In this document: one piece after another, positions 14,591-22,343 of the stretch
Position numbering within the stretch: the stretch's first letter is position 1
Layout of the letters: each line of letters starts with the position of its first letter
NCBI GenBank assembly: GCA_910584215.1
Contig: CAJTYI010000039.1
Location: 1-24,724 of the forward strand
Source of the DNA: an uncultured Roseburia sp.
GTDB lineage: Bacteria > Bacillota > Clostridia > Lachnospirales > Lachnospiraceae
Direction of reading: 5' to 3'
Length of the DNA stretch: 24,724 bases
Notes under the pieces: model-generated
Told to the model about the DNA's origin: nothing
Database searches by the model: none
Seen by the model: the letters and a program-made list of their open reading frames with translations, nothing else
Translations under genes and position numbers: made by a program

Positions 14591-15406
14591 ATGTTTGACA
14601 AAATGATCGGATTTATCGGCGCAGGAAATATGGGTAGCGCTATTATCGGAGGAATCCTCTCCTCCTCTCTCGCAACCACGGGGCAGATCATTGCCAGCGC
14701 CCATTCCATACACACTTTAGAAAAAATCAAATCCAAATACTCCATCGAGACAACCAAGTCCAACAAATTTGTCGCGAACCAGAGTGATCTTTTGTTTTTG
14801 GCTGTAAAACCAAACAAATTTGACGAGGTGATCCCGGAAATCAGGGACCACCTTAAGACCGGCTGTATCGTTGTCTCGATCGCCGCCGGCAAATCCATCG
14901 CCGCTATCGAGTCATCATTTGGCACGAACATCAAATTGGTGCGCGCTATGCCCAACACACCCGCACTCGTAGGCGAATCCATGAGTGCGCTGTGCGCCAA
15001 TAAAAACGTGACTGCGGACGAATTGAAACAGGTTTCCACCCTGTTTGAATGTTTCGGTAAATGTGAAGTCGTGGCGGAAAGCCTTTTTGATGCGGTGATT
15101 GCCGTTTCCGGCTCCTCTCCCGCCTATGTCTATCTGTTTATCGAGGCGATGGCGGACGCGGCCGTCGCGGAGGGTATGCCGCGCGCGCAGGCTTACAAGT
15201 TTGCAGCCCAATCCGTCTACGGCGCAGCCAAGATGGTTTTGGATACCGGGGAGCATCCGGGCGCACTAAAAGACGCCGTCTGTTCCCCGGGCGGAACTAC
15301 CATCGAGGCCGTATCTGCACTGGAAATGGGTGGTCTGCGCAGCACTGTAATCCATGCACTTCGCACCTGTGCACAAAAATCGCGCAGCATGAGTATGGAA
15401 AAATGA
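14591..15406 (+). CDS. proC: Pyrroline-5-carboxylate reductase
   Basis: A 271-residue enzyme for the last step of proline synthesis, reducing pyrroline-5-carboxylate to proline with NAD(P)H. The N-terminus has the Rossmann dinucleotide motif GFIGAGNMGSAIIGG; DLLFLAVKPNKFDEV and VSIAAGKSI follow; VRAMPNTPALVGESMSA is characteristic of the family; and the C-terminal helical dimer domain carries SGSSPAYVYLFIEAMADA and the signature DAVCSPGGTTIEAVSALE. Length and motif order are normal and nothing is missing. AGGAGG is seven bases before the ATG. About 28 bp after the stop comes the leader of the amylase-like gene, which may lie on the same transcript. Confidence 0.95.
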   Translation: MFDKMIGFIGAGNMGSAIIGGILSSSLATTGQIIASAHSIHTLEKIKSKYSIETTKSNKFVANQSDLLFLAVKPNKFDEVIPEIRDHLKTGCIVVSIAAGKSIAAIESSFGTNIKLVRAMPNTPALVGESMSALCANKNVTADELKQVSTLFECFGKCEVVAESLFDAVIAVSGSSPAYVYLFIEAMADAAVAEGMPRAQAYKFAAQSVYGAAKMVLDTGEHPGALKDAVCSPGGTTIEAVSALEMGGLRSTVIHALRTCAQKSRSMSMEK

Positions 15407-15433
15407 AGCCTTGCCGAACGATTTAGGAGGGTA

Positions 15434-15487
15434 GTGTGAAAAATATATTTTTCACACGCAAATTTGTTCCTGCGGTTCAAAGTTTGC
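15434..15487 (+). other. Structured leader, copy B (perfect palindrome plus hairpin)
   Basis: Bases 15434-15457 form a perfect 24-bp palindrome (GTGTGAAAAATA and its complement). It abuts a hairpin of GCAAATTTG (15458-15466) and CAAAGTTTGC (15478-15487) with one bulged G and an 11-base loop. The amylase-like ATG lies 27 bases after the hairpin. The same layout, with near-identical core sequence, precedes the aminotransferase gene at 10025-10074. Confidence 0.55.
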
Positions 15488-15528
15488 AGGTTGAGAGAAA
15501 GGTATGGTTATTTTATGTGGGCTTATGA
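15436..15528 (+). CDS. Possible 30-codon leader peptide
   Basis: AGGAGG (15425-15430) is followed after five bases by a GTG that opens a 30-codon frame ending in TGA at 15526-15528, overlapping the amylase-like start by 14 bases. The product would begin MKNIFFTRKFV and is basic and aromatic. The frame passes through the palindrome and hairpin. The ribosome binding site is much better than that of the gene it overlaps, so translational coupling or leader-type control is possible. Comparison with leader copy A shows differences spread over all codon positions, which argues against protein-level selection. Treat as tentative. Confidence 0.3.
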   Translation: MKNIFFTRKFVPAVQSLQVERKVWLFYVGL

Positions 15529-16831
15529 AAGCGTATTTTATCAGATGAATGTTTTACGTTTATGTGGCGCTCCCGACGAAAATGACGGCATTTTAGGGCA
15601 CCGTATCTTGACAATCAAGGACTGGATCCCCCATATCAAAAGTCTTGGAGCGGATGCGGTGTTTCTTTCCCCTGTGTTCTCCTCTGACAGCAGCGGATAC
15701 GAGATCAGAGACTATCGCGCGATCGACTGCCGTCTTGGCTCTAGAGAAGACTTTAAAGAGATCTGCCGTGCTTTGCATCTTGCGGGGATACGCGTCGTAC
15801 TTGACGGTGTCTTCCATCAGGTAAGCCGAAATTTTTTTGCTTTTGCGGATGTATGCAGCCACAGAGAAGCTTCCCCCTACGCCGACTGGTTTTTCGTTGA
15901 TTTTGCCGGAGATAACGATTATCAGGACGGATTTTCTTATGAATGCGGCAAGGGGCATCCACAGCTGGCCATGTTAAATCTTCAAAATCAAGAAGTGGTC
16001 GCATATCTGCTGGAAAGTATTGAACTCTGGATTGAAGACTTTGGCATCGACGGACTCTGTCTCGATGCCGCCGACGAACTGGACACCGGTTTTGTGCGCA
16101 GTCTCCGTGCCTTCTGTGACAACTTAAAACCGCAGTTCTTTTTGATCGGTGAGATGACGCACGGCGATTACAATGCCCGCATGAACGATGCCATGCTGCA
16201 CTCTGTGACTAACGCTGAGAGCTATAAAGACCTCTGCGCCAGTTTTCAGTCCCTGAATCTATTCCAAATTAACCGCTCACTCCTGCGGCAGTTTGGACCG
16301 GATAACTGGTCGATGTACAAAGGCGCACACCTGCTCTCATTCGCTGACAATCATCGGCAAAACCGTATCGCCAGTCTGCTGACCGATAAAAAACATCTGC
16401 CGCTCATCTACGGCATGTTGTTTGCCATGCCCGGTATTCCCTGCATCTACTGCGGCAGCGAATGGGGCATCACGGACGAGGAAGATACGGCATCTCACGT
16501 TACAGGTGTTGATCACAGACTGCTCTCACCGCAGCAAACCGGCCTGACGGACTTTATCGCCCGGCTGGCGGAGATCAAAAAGACTTCGGATGCCTTAAAC
16601 TATGGCTCTTTCCGCTCTGTGCTCCTCGCCAACCGCCAATGTATCTTTGAGCGCAAGGCAGACAGGGAACGTCTCCTCATCGCCATCAACGCAGACGGCG
16701 CGCCTTTCGACGCACATTTTGACGCCGGGTGCGGTTTTGCCGAGGAACTGCTCACAGGCACAATGCACAATTTTAAAGGCGGCAGTATCCTGCCGCCCTG
16801 CTCTGTCTCCTACTGGAAGATGCAAAACTGA
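15515..16831 (+). CDS. GH13 alpha-amylase-like protein with altered catalytic motifs
   Basis: A 438-residue protein with a full GH13 (alpha-amylase) TIM-barrel layout. It begins MWAYESVFYQ, as related small GH13 enzymes do, and has no signal peptide, so it is probably cytoplasmic. Nucleophile Asp184 (LCLDAADEL) and acid/base Glu213 (LIGEMTHGDY) are present. Several other key residues are not what the family normally has: region I reads DGVFHQ (101-102) instead of DGVFNH, region II has Cys182 where the near-invariant Arg stands, and region IV reads NHR (279-281) instead of NHD. The stabilising Asp therefore seems absent. The rest, including FAMPGIPCIYCGSEWG, is well kept and the frame is intact. 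It may be a non-catalytic binding or regulatory relative. The ribosome binding site is weak (AAGG 12 bases upstream). Confidence 0.8.
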   Translation: MWAYESVFYQMNVLRLCGAPDENDGILGHRILTIKDWIPHIKSLGADAVFLSPVFSSDSSGYEIRDYRAIDCRLGSREDFKEICRALHLAGIRVVLDGVFHQVSRNFFAFADVCSHREASPYADWFFVDFAGDNDYQDGFSYECGKGHPQLAMLNLQNQEVVAYLLESIELWIEDFGIDGLCLDAADELDTGFVRSLRAFCDNLKPQFFLIGEMTHGDYNARMNDAMLHSVTNAESYKDLCASFQSLNLFQINRSLLRQFGPDNWSMYKGAHLLSFADNHRQNRIASLLTDKKHLPLIYGMLFAMPGIPCIYCGSEWGITDEEDTASHVTGVDHRLLSPQQTGLTDFIARLAEIKKTSDALNYGSFRSVLLANRQCIFERKADRERLLIAINADGAPFDAHFDAGCGFAEELLTGTMHNFKGGSILPPCSVSYWKMQN

Positions 16832-16854
16832 TCTTTACCCAGGGACAGTTCTTT

Positions 16855-18618
16855 TTAATTTTTCTTACCCAATGTGACAGGCAGTACCTGCTCTACATAT
16901 TCTCCGTTGGATGCGCGCAAGATGGTGACATCCACTGTCGTACCCGCCTTATAGTACTCAATGGTGGCGGACAGCGCGTCCATGGACTCGATGGTTCTGC
17001 CGTCAAATTTTGTGATAATGTCTCCTTTCTGAATCCCGGCGAGTTCTGCACCCGAACCCGGTATGATCTGCGCCACAAATACGCCTGATGGCATACTGTA
17101 GGTATTCGCCACGTCGCTTGTGACATCCACACCGCGCACACCTAGATATGCGCTCTCAGACTCATCCACTTTTTCCTTGGTAATCAAGTCTTCAATAATC
17201 GGCATCGCCGTGCTGATGGGAATCGCGTAACCGATACCCTCGACATCCGTGTCAGAATATTTGACGGAATTGATACCGATCACCTCACCGGCCGCATTGA
17301 GCAGCGCACCGCCGCTGTTTCCCGGATTGATCGCTGCGTCTGTCTGTAACAGCTCCGCCGTATAGCTCGTCTCATTGTCGGAAATCGAAACTTCCCTGTT
17401 CAAAGCGCTGATACAGCCGGTCGTCACGGACTGCCCATATCCCAACGCATTGCCGATCGCTACCGCAGCCTCTCCCACACGGAGATTATCCGATGAACCC
17501 ATTGTCGCAACCTTGATGGCATTCATCGTATCACTGTCAATACTGCCAAGCGCTACCTTAATCACAGCCAGATCGGTCGAGGGGTCCGTGCCCTTTACCT
17601 CCGCACTCACCGTGGAATCATTGTTGAATGTCACCGTCAGGCTGCTGGCGCCGTTTACCACATGATTGTTTGTCACAATATAAAGATAATTGTTGTCCTG
17701 GCTGACAATAATCCCCGAACCACAGCTGGTATTTTCGTACGCCTGCGGCATACCGCCCCAAAAACTCGGATACTCTATCCTGCTCACATTGGTGATTGCC
17801 ACGATTGACGGCATGGTGGCTTCCACGATATCCGATACATCCGTTGCAACGTAATTGGAAGCTGTCGCCATTTTCTGCACTTTTTTGTCGGGGTCCACTG
17901 TGCTTAGCACACTGTCGCTGCCCTCGGCGATGGAAGCCGCCGGTTCCCCCGCAATGCGCCCCCCAAGGTAGTGGATTCCCTCAAACACCGTGCCGGATAC
18001 CGTACCAAACACCAGCGCCAGCGCTGCACACTTGGCGACTTTGACACCAAAACCCTGCTTCTTATCTCTCTTCTTCTTGCCGGAACCGCCGTCCGGTGAC
18101 TGATTCAGATTCTGATAGTTGCTGCTGCCCTGATAGATATTACCCTGACTGCCGCTGTTGCTCTGATATGCATTGCCCTGATAGATATTACCCTGACTGC
18201 CGCTGTTGCTCTGATATGCATTGCCCTGATAGCCATTATTCTGCTGATATCCGCCGTTGTAACCGTAACTTCCCTGCCGGACACTGTAGCTGCCTGTCTC
18301 TGCCTGCTGGCCGCCCGCGTTTGTCTGTCCGCTGCCCGCACTCACCTGCTGGCCTCCCGCATTTGTCTGTCCGCTGCCCGCACTCACCTGCTGGCCTCCC
18401 GCGTTTGTCTGTCCGCTGTATGCGTTCTGATGAGCGTATACATTCTGAGAATTGGAAGAACTTTGATCGGCCTGGCTGCCCTGACCGCTATAACCGCTAC
18501 TCCCGGCGCTCTCGCTATCCTGTCTCGTGCTGTCGTTATCGCCCTCCATGGAAGAATTGGCTCCTCTGTCCTGCCCGTAAGCATAAAAATCATTGTCATT
18601 ATAATGATTACCGTTCAT
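16855..18618 (-). CDS. HtrA/DegP-like serine protease with PDZ domain
   Basis: A 587-residue S1C protease that degrades or processes damaged envelope proteins. Residues 1-190 are low complexity (Gly, Gln, Asn, Ser, Tyr) with exact repeats; KKKRDKKQ (181-188) and a membrane helix at about 195-218 follow, so the long tail is cytoplasmic and the protease lies outside. The trypsin-like domain has His319 (TNNHVVNG), Asp349 (STDLAVIKV) and Ser435 (NPGNSGGALLN), a complete triad. A PDZ domain follows (about 490-570: YLGVRGVDV, GSGAELAGIQKGDIITKFDG). HtrA proteins normally have short N-terminal tails, so the length here is unusual. GGAAGGAGC gives a strong ribosome binding site. It converges on the GH13 gene with a 23-bp gap. 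Confidence 0.92.
   Translation of the reverse strand: MNGNHYNDNDFYAYGQDRGANSSMEGDNDSTRQDSESAGSSGYSGQGSQADQSSSNSQNVYAHQNAYSGQTNAGGQQVSAGSGQTNAGGQQVSAGSGQTNAGGQQAETGSYSVRQGSYGYNGGYQQNNGYQGNAYQSNSGSQGNIYQGNAYQSNSGSQGNIYQGSSNYQNLNQSPDGGSGKKKRDKKQGFGVKVAKCAALALVFGTVSGTVFEGIHYLGGRIAGEPAASIAEGSDSVLSTVDPDKKVQKMATASNYVATDVSDIVEATMPSIVAITNVSRIEYPSFWGGMPQAYENTSCGSGIIVSQDNNYLYIVTNNHVVNGASSLTVTFNNDSTVSAEVKGTDPSTDLAVIKVALGSIDSDTMNAIKVATMGSSDNLRVGEAAVAIGNALGYGQSVTTGCISALNREVSISDNETSYTAELLQTDAAINPGNSGGALLNAAGEVIGINSVKYSDTDVEGIGYAIPISTAMPIIEDLITKEKVDESESAYLGVRGVDVTSDVANTYSMPSGVFVAQIIPGSGAELAGIQKGDIITKFDGRTIESMDALSATIEYYKAGTTVDVTILRASNGEYVEQVLPVTLGKKN
18128..18223 (-). repeat. Two exact 48-bp repeats in the HtrA N-terminus
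   Basis: Units 18128-18175 and 18176-18223 are identical and encode a 16-residue GNAYQSNSGSQGNIYQ unit twice; a partial third unit follows on the right. Identity at silent sites points to recent duplication or slippage. Confidence 0.9.
18304..18429 (-). repeat. Three 42-bp repeats in the HtrA N-terminus
   Basis: Units start at 18304, 18346 and 18388, each 42 bp. The first two differ by two bases, and the third diverges in its last 11 bases. They encode a repeated SGQTNAGGQQVSAG unit. A second, independent repeat family within the same tail. Confidence 0.88.
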
Positions 18619-18827
18619 ATAAATTGCTCCTTCCCTGCCGGCTTAAAAGTTCCGCCGGGCATTGATTTATTGATCTGTATTTATTTTCCTTTGATAGTAA
18701 AGAGTCTAGCGGATATTTGTGTTCGATCTGTGTTTATTTTTTCATCAAATTATGTTTTTTCAGTCTCCATACTGTGTCTCTTTCCACTTCCCAAAGGCCT
18801 GTAACACTCGCTGTCTCATCTTTTGTA

Positions 18828-20249
18828 TTATGAAAGAAATCCGCCCGCAGCCAAATATGACGGTATCTGCACGCCAAAATGCAGAATGCCCATCAAGAAT
18901 GCCAGACCAAGCGCGAACTTTTGACGTTTGGTATTTTCGATCTGCAAAAACAGACCCGCAATCAAAAATATGCCGCACAAATCGGTCAGGTAATACACGC
19001 GAGGCCCCGACGCGTACATCGTTGGCGAAAAATACATGATCGCCTCGCTGGCAATCCCCGCCAGATAGACGAGCGCCGATGCCACCGGCGCCCTCGCCGC
19101 CAGTATGAGTGACACAAGGGTGTAGACAAGCGCCGCACTCCACCAAAACAGTGCAAAAATATTGCCCGCGGTCAGTCCCGTGATATCGGGCAGCAAAAGA
19201 ACCTGGCCAGACAACGCCGCCTCCCCCATCCCCATGTCACAAAACAGAGAGACACCGGCAAACCTTAGTATCCCGGCCACAAAAAATACCGCAAGTACAA
19301 ATACATGGCCCCTCCGTTTTTGCTCCCACAGTACAATCGCCAAAATCAGCCATAAGACGCACAGCACTACACTGTTTTCGTTGGCAAAAGAGGACAACAG
19401 CCACTGAAACGTGAGAAAAAGATGTTCGCCAACCGACAACATATCAAACTGCGGCATCCAGGTCTGCGTTTCCTGTGCAATCCGCAGCTCATTGCCCGGC
19501 GCCAAGAACAACACTGTAAAGGACAGCGCCGTGAGCGCTGTCTGTGCTGCAAGCAAAACCGGCACTGCTCTCCGCTTCCCAAACAGCGCGGCACACGCAA
19601 TGATCTCCAGGGCCAGGAGCACAGCCCCCATCTGCTCGATTGACATGGCGGCCACGACGCAGCAGGGCAGCGCATACCACCCGGCATACCAGGGTTTTGT
19701 CTGCGGACAGAAAACGGCTTTCGCCACCGGAAAGAGGGCAAAGATACCGCAGGTGAATGACCAGGTATAAAAAATAGAGCCGTTGACCCAAACCGCCGCG
19801 TAACCGAGTGTCATGGCATCCATCCACAGATATCCGACAAAGCAGAGCAGTATGGCGCCAAACCATGCGCGCGCGGCCTTGGCTTCATCTTCCTCTCTTT
19901 CCCGGCCTCCGCATAACAGACTCGCTTCATCCCCCTCTTTCTTTTTGCCCCCGCACACCGTCCGCGCCGCGAGACCCGCGATGCCGACAGGCAGACAGAT
20001 CAGCATGAACGCGTTTACCACCCGCCAAAACCATATCCCACTGCGGAATGTGACCCACACGAGCGCCTCCGCCGCCATTCTGCCCACCCACGTCTCATAG
20101 CGCCACAAGAGGTACTCGGGCAATGCCATCTGATTTGCATATTGATAAAAAAAGGCATCGTCCCCGTCGGAATATCCCACAAAACTCAAAATAAAGAGGA
20201 TGCCGACAAACAACAATGCCCCAAAAATCACCAAATTCCGTTCTTTCAA
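18828..20249 (-). CDS. Polytopic membrane protein, DUF6056/GT-C-like
   Basis: A 473-residue integral membrane protein with roughly ten or more hydrophobic segments. The N-terminal part (FVGYSDGDDAFFYQYA, then WVGRMAAEALVWV) resembles the acidic first outer loop of DUF6056 and GtrII-like proteins, which are suspected GT-C glycosyltransferases using lipid-linked sugars. That assignment is by resemblance only. A short cytoplasmic-type loop holds a duplicated acidic/basic unit (CGGKKKEGDEA and CGGREREEDEA). The frame begins at TTG 20249 with GGAG eight bases upstream; the next ATG is 41 codons later and would remove the conserved segment. It sits 15 bp after a rhamnosyltransferase-like gene and ends the polysaccharide operon, so a role in decorating the same glycan is plausible. 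Confidence 0.65.
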   Translation of the reverse strand: MKERNLVIFGALLFVGILFILSFVGYSDGDDAFFYQYANQMALPEYLLWRYETWVGRMAAEALVWVTFRSGIWFWRVVNAFMLICLPVGIAGLAARTVCGGKKKEGDEASLLCGGREREEDEAKAARAWFGAILLCFVGYLWMDAMTLGYAAVWVNGSIFYTWSFTCGIFALFPVAKAVFCPQTKPWYAGWYALPCCVVAAMSIEQMGAVLLALEIIACAALFGKRRAVPVLLAAQTALTALSFTVLFLAPGNELRIAQETQTWMPQFDMLSVGEHLFLTFQWLLSSFANENSVVLCVLWLILAIVLWEQKRRGHVFVLAVFFVAGILRFAGVSLFCDMGMGEAALSGQVLLLPDITGLTAGNIFALFWWSAALVYTLVSLILAARAPVASALVYLAGIASEAIMYFSPTMYASGPRVYYLTDLCGIFLIAGLFLQIENTKRQKFALGLAFLMGILHFGVQIPSYLAAGGFLS

Positions 20250-20264
20250 TAGACTCGCTCCGTT

Positions 20265-21233
20265 TCAATCTTCTTTCCAGACCCTGTGCCAATAATTCCG
20301 GCTCAAGGTATATTTCAGAATACGCTTTCTGCTCAGTTTCCGATAGCGTTTGCCCATGGTATAACCCGCATATTTCGCCGCGCTCTGCAACACCAGCGAC
20401 ACAATCAGCCAGGGCTTTTTCACCGCACACAGGTGTTTTGCGGTACTCTTCACCAATTTCATCCCCTCAGACTCAGAGCTGACCTTGGTAAAAATCTCCG
20501 GGTGCTGCTGCTGTGACACCGCCAGGTCAAAATTGCGGTGAAACTGCTGCGCCATCGTATAATTGTGAGAGTGAATCACCCGCGCCTTCGCCGCGTAGTA
20601 CACCGCATAGCCGCGCATAATCGCTTTCGCCGCAAAAAACATGTCTTCATTAAAAATAACCGGCTCCTCAAAGCCGCCCAACTCCCGGAATATATCCATC
20701 CGGTATGCGGCGCAGACATCGGAACAAAAAAAGGTCTTGATGCCGAGTGCGCCGATATCGTCCCTGGACTTTTTTCTGCTCTCGGACGGGTAGTTAAACT
20801 GCCTGGTAAAGCGCTCGATCTCAGAACAATCATCGCGCGGCAGCTGTCTGGCATAGGCAGCCGCAACTGCTCCCTCCCCGCTCTGCGACAAGTCAAAACA
20901 CGCTGCAAGCTGCTCCACCAGCGCCGAATCCGCCGGCACTGCGTCCTGCGTCAGAAACAGCACGATATCCGCCTGTGACTGCAATGCCCCGCGCTTTCTG
21001 GTTCCGCCATGATCAAACTCCTCGCGGCTGATATGACAGATCTCCACCGGAAACGGCATCCCGCCGAGAGTCTGCTCAAACGCATATGTCTGATCTGCCT
21101 TTCGCCACAGACATTCCTCCGTATTGAAAATAAAAAGCCTATGAATAAGAAAGGTCTGCTCCTGCAATTTATGCAGAAGCAGACAAAATGTTTCGTCCGG
21201 CCGATATGTCGGAACTATCACATCTACTTTCAT
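20265..21233 (-). CDS. Rhamnosyltransferase-like glycosyltransferase family 2
   Basis: A 322-residue GT-A enzyme. It begins MKVDVIVPTYRPDETF, has SREEFDHGGTRKRGA (typical of bacterial rhamnosyltransferases), the metal-binding FLTQDAVPADSAL, and FCSDVCAAYRMDIFRELGGFEE and VIFNEDMFFAAKAIMRGY (acceptor and catalytic loop). The C-terminal stretch is basic and membrane-associated (KKPWLIVSLVLQSAAKYAGYTMGKRYRKL). Transfer of rhamnose from dTDP-rhamnose is the usual activity of close relatives, but the donor is inferred. Its ATG at 21233 overlaps the stop codon of the LCP gene by one base, implying coupled translation. An in-frame TTG one codon earlier is less likely. Part of the surface-polysaccharide operon. 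Confidence 0.88.
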   Translation of the reverse strand: MKVDVIVPTYRPDETFCLLLHKLQEQTFLIHRLFIFNTEECLWRKADQTYAFEQTLGGMPFPVEICHISREEFDHGGTRKRGALQSQADIVLFLTQDAVPADSALVEQLAACFDLSQSGEGAVAAAYARQLPRDDCSEIERFTRQFNYPSESRKKSRDDIGALGIKTFFCSDVCAAYRMDIFRELGGFEEPVIFNEDMFFAAKAIMRGYAVYYAAKARVIHSHNYTMAQQFHRNFDLAVSQQQHPEIFTKVSSESEGMKLVKSTAKHLCAVKKPWLIVSLVLQSAAKYAGYTMGKRYRKLSRKRILKYTLSRNYWHRVWKED

Positions 21234-22330
21234 CAATAACCGTCTCCCTGGCCAAATCCAGTGTCGCCGATGATCTTAGCACTGTTTGTTTTCACCGTCT
21301 CCGTCGGCACATAATTTTCGTCCGCATACAAAAATGTATGAAGCTGAATGACATTGGACTCGAGATCACACGGAATCACACAATCTCCTTTTGAGCCAAG
21401 CTTCTTGGTATTTTTGGAGAATGGAAAACCGGTCGTCTCCCCGAGACTGTAGTTGAACACTTTCGCCGCTAAGGAGATCAGTTCCGTATTGGAAAAGCTG
21501 GTCTTAATATCGCCAAACACTTCGTTTAACAGGCTGTTAATTGTCTTGAGGTCAGATTTCTGCGCTTTTTTAATCATCGCTGACAGCACGGTACGCTGAC
21601 GCTCGGTTCTCTTGTAATCGTCGCCGGTCGTGTAACGGATACGCGCATACGCACATGCCTGCACACCGTCCATATTGTAGGTGCCCGCTCCTGGCAGATA
21701 CTCGGATTCCTTTTTGGTCAGTTTACTGATCTCATCCATATAACCGTACATCAAGACTGCTTCCTCGTCGGTAACCGTCACCTCCACACCGCCGAGCAGA
21801 TCTACGCACTCAACAATCGCATTGAAGTCAACCGTCACATAATCGGTGATATCCATATCGAGGTTTTTATTTAACATATTGATCGCCTGCTCCGGGCCGC
21901 CGGCCGCATAGGCAGAATTACATTTCTTAAAGGCTCCGCCGCCGATATCAAGGTAAGAATCGCGGTAAACGGACACCAGCTTCACATCATGGGTATCGTT
22001 GTTGATGCTCGCAATCATGATCACATCACTGTTTCCTTTTGATAATTTGCCATTGGAACGGTTATCGAGACCAAATAACGCGATCGTCGTATAGCCCTCC
22101 ATGATCTTTACTGACTCCTCGGGAAGTCCTTCGTTGATCTCAATATTCTCCGGTGTAAAGGTCACGTCTTTCTCGATGCGCGACAACTTCATGACGACAA
22201 ATGCAACTACCGCAAGAATCAGCAGCACCAGCACTTCCACGATCAGTAAAATGACTTTTTTCTGCTGCTTTTTTTTCTTTGCCCCCGCTTTTGTTCCCCC
22301 TGTAGTCTTTCCCTGTCTTGTTCCACTCAT
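21233..22330 (-). CDS. LytR-CpsA-Psr (LCP) family protein
   Basis: A 365-residue protein with a basic cytoplasmic N-terminus (1-25), one membrane helix (about 26-48), and an outer LCP domain from about residue 80. Motifs: IALFGLDNRSN, GNSDVIMIASIN, VKLVSVYRDSYLDI, KKCNSAYAAGGPEQAI, VTVDFNAIVECVDLLGGVEV and the arginine-containing YARIRYTTGDDYKRTERQR. LCP enzymes transfer glycan from undecaprenyl-phosphate onto peptidoglycan or other acceptors, which fits its position between a priming sugar transferase and a rhamnosyltransferase. The catalytic Asp and Arg positions appear kept. AGGAG and AAGGG lie before the ATG, and the gap to the upstream gene is 13 bp. It is the likely attachment enzyme for the polymer made by this operon. 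Confidence 0.93.
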   Translation of the reverse strand: MSGTRQGKTTGGTKAGAKKKKQQKKVILLIVEVLVLLILAVVAFVVMKLSRIEKDVTFTPENIEINEGLPEESVKIMEGYTTIALFGLDNRSNGKLSKGNSDVIMIASINNDTHDVKLVSVYRDSYLDIGGGAFKKCNSAYAAGGPEQAINMLNKNLDMDITDYVTVDFNAIVECVDLLGGVEVTVTDEEAVLMYGYMDEISKLTKKESEYLPGAGTYNMDGVQACAYARIRYTTGDDYKRTERQRTVLSAMIKKAQKSDLKTINSLLNEVFGDIKTSFSNTELISLAAKVFNYSLGETTGFPFSKNTKKLGSKGDCVIPCDLESNVIQLHTFLYADENYVPTETVKTNSAKIIGDTGFGQGDGY

Positions 22331-22343
22331 AATCCCTTATCTC

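Noticed and set aside
15434..15457. CRP/FNR-type operator (TGTGA ... TCACA)
   Set aside because: The half-sites are 12 bases apart instead of the 6 expected for CRP, and the same element in copy A lacks one half-site G.
16826..16860. Terminator between the GH13 and HtrA genes
   Set aside because: A U-rich run is present, but the only stem (AACTG/CAGTT with a 15-base loop) is too weak to call.
18128..18429. CRISPR-like direct repeats
   Set aside because: Repeats are contiguous without unique spacers and in frame inside the HtrA gene.
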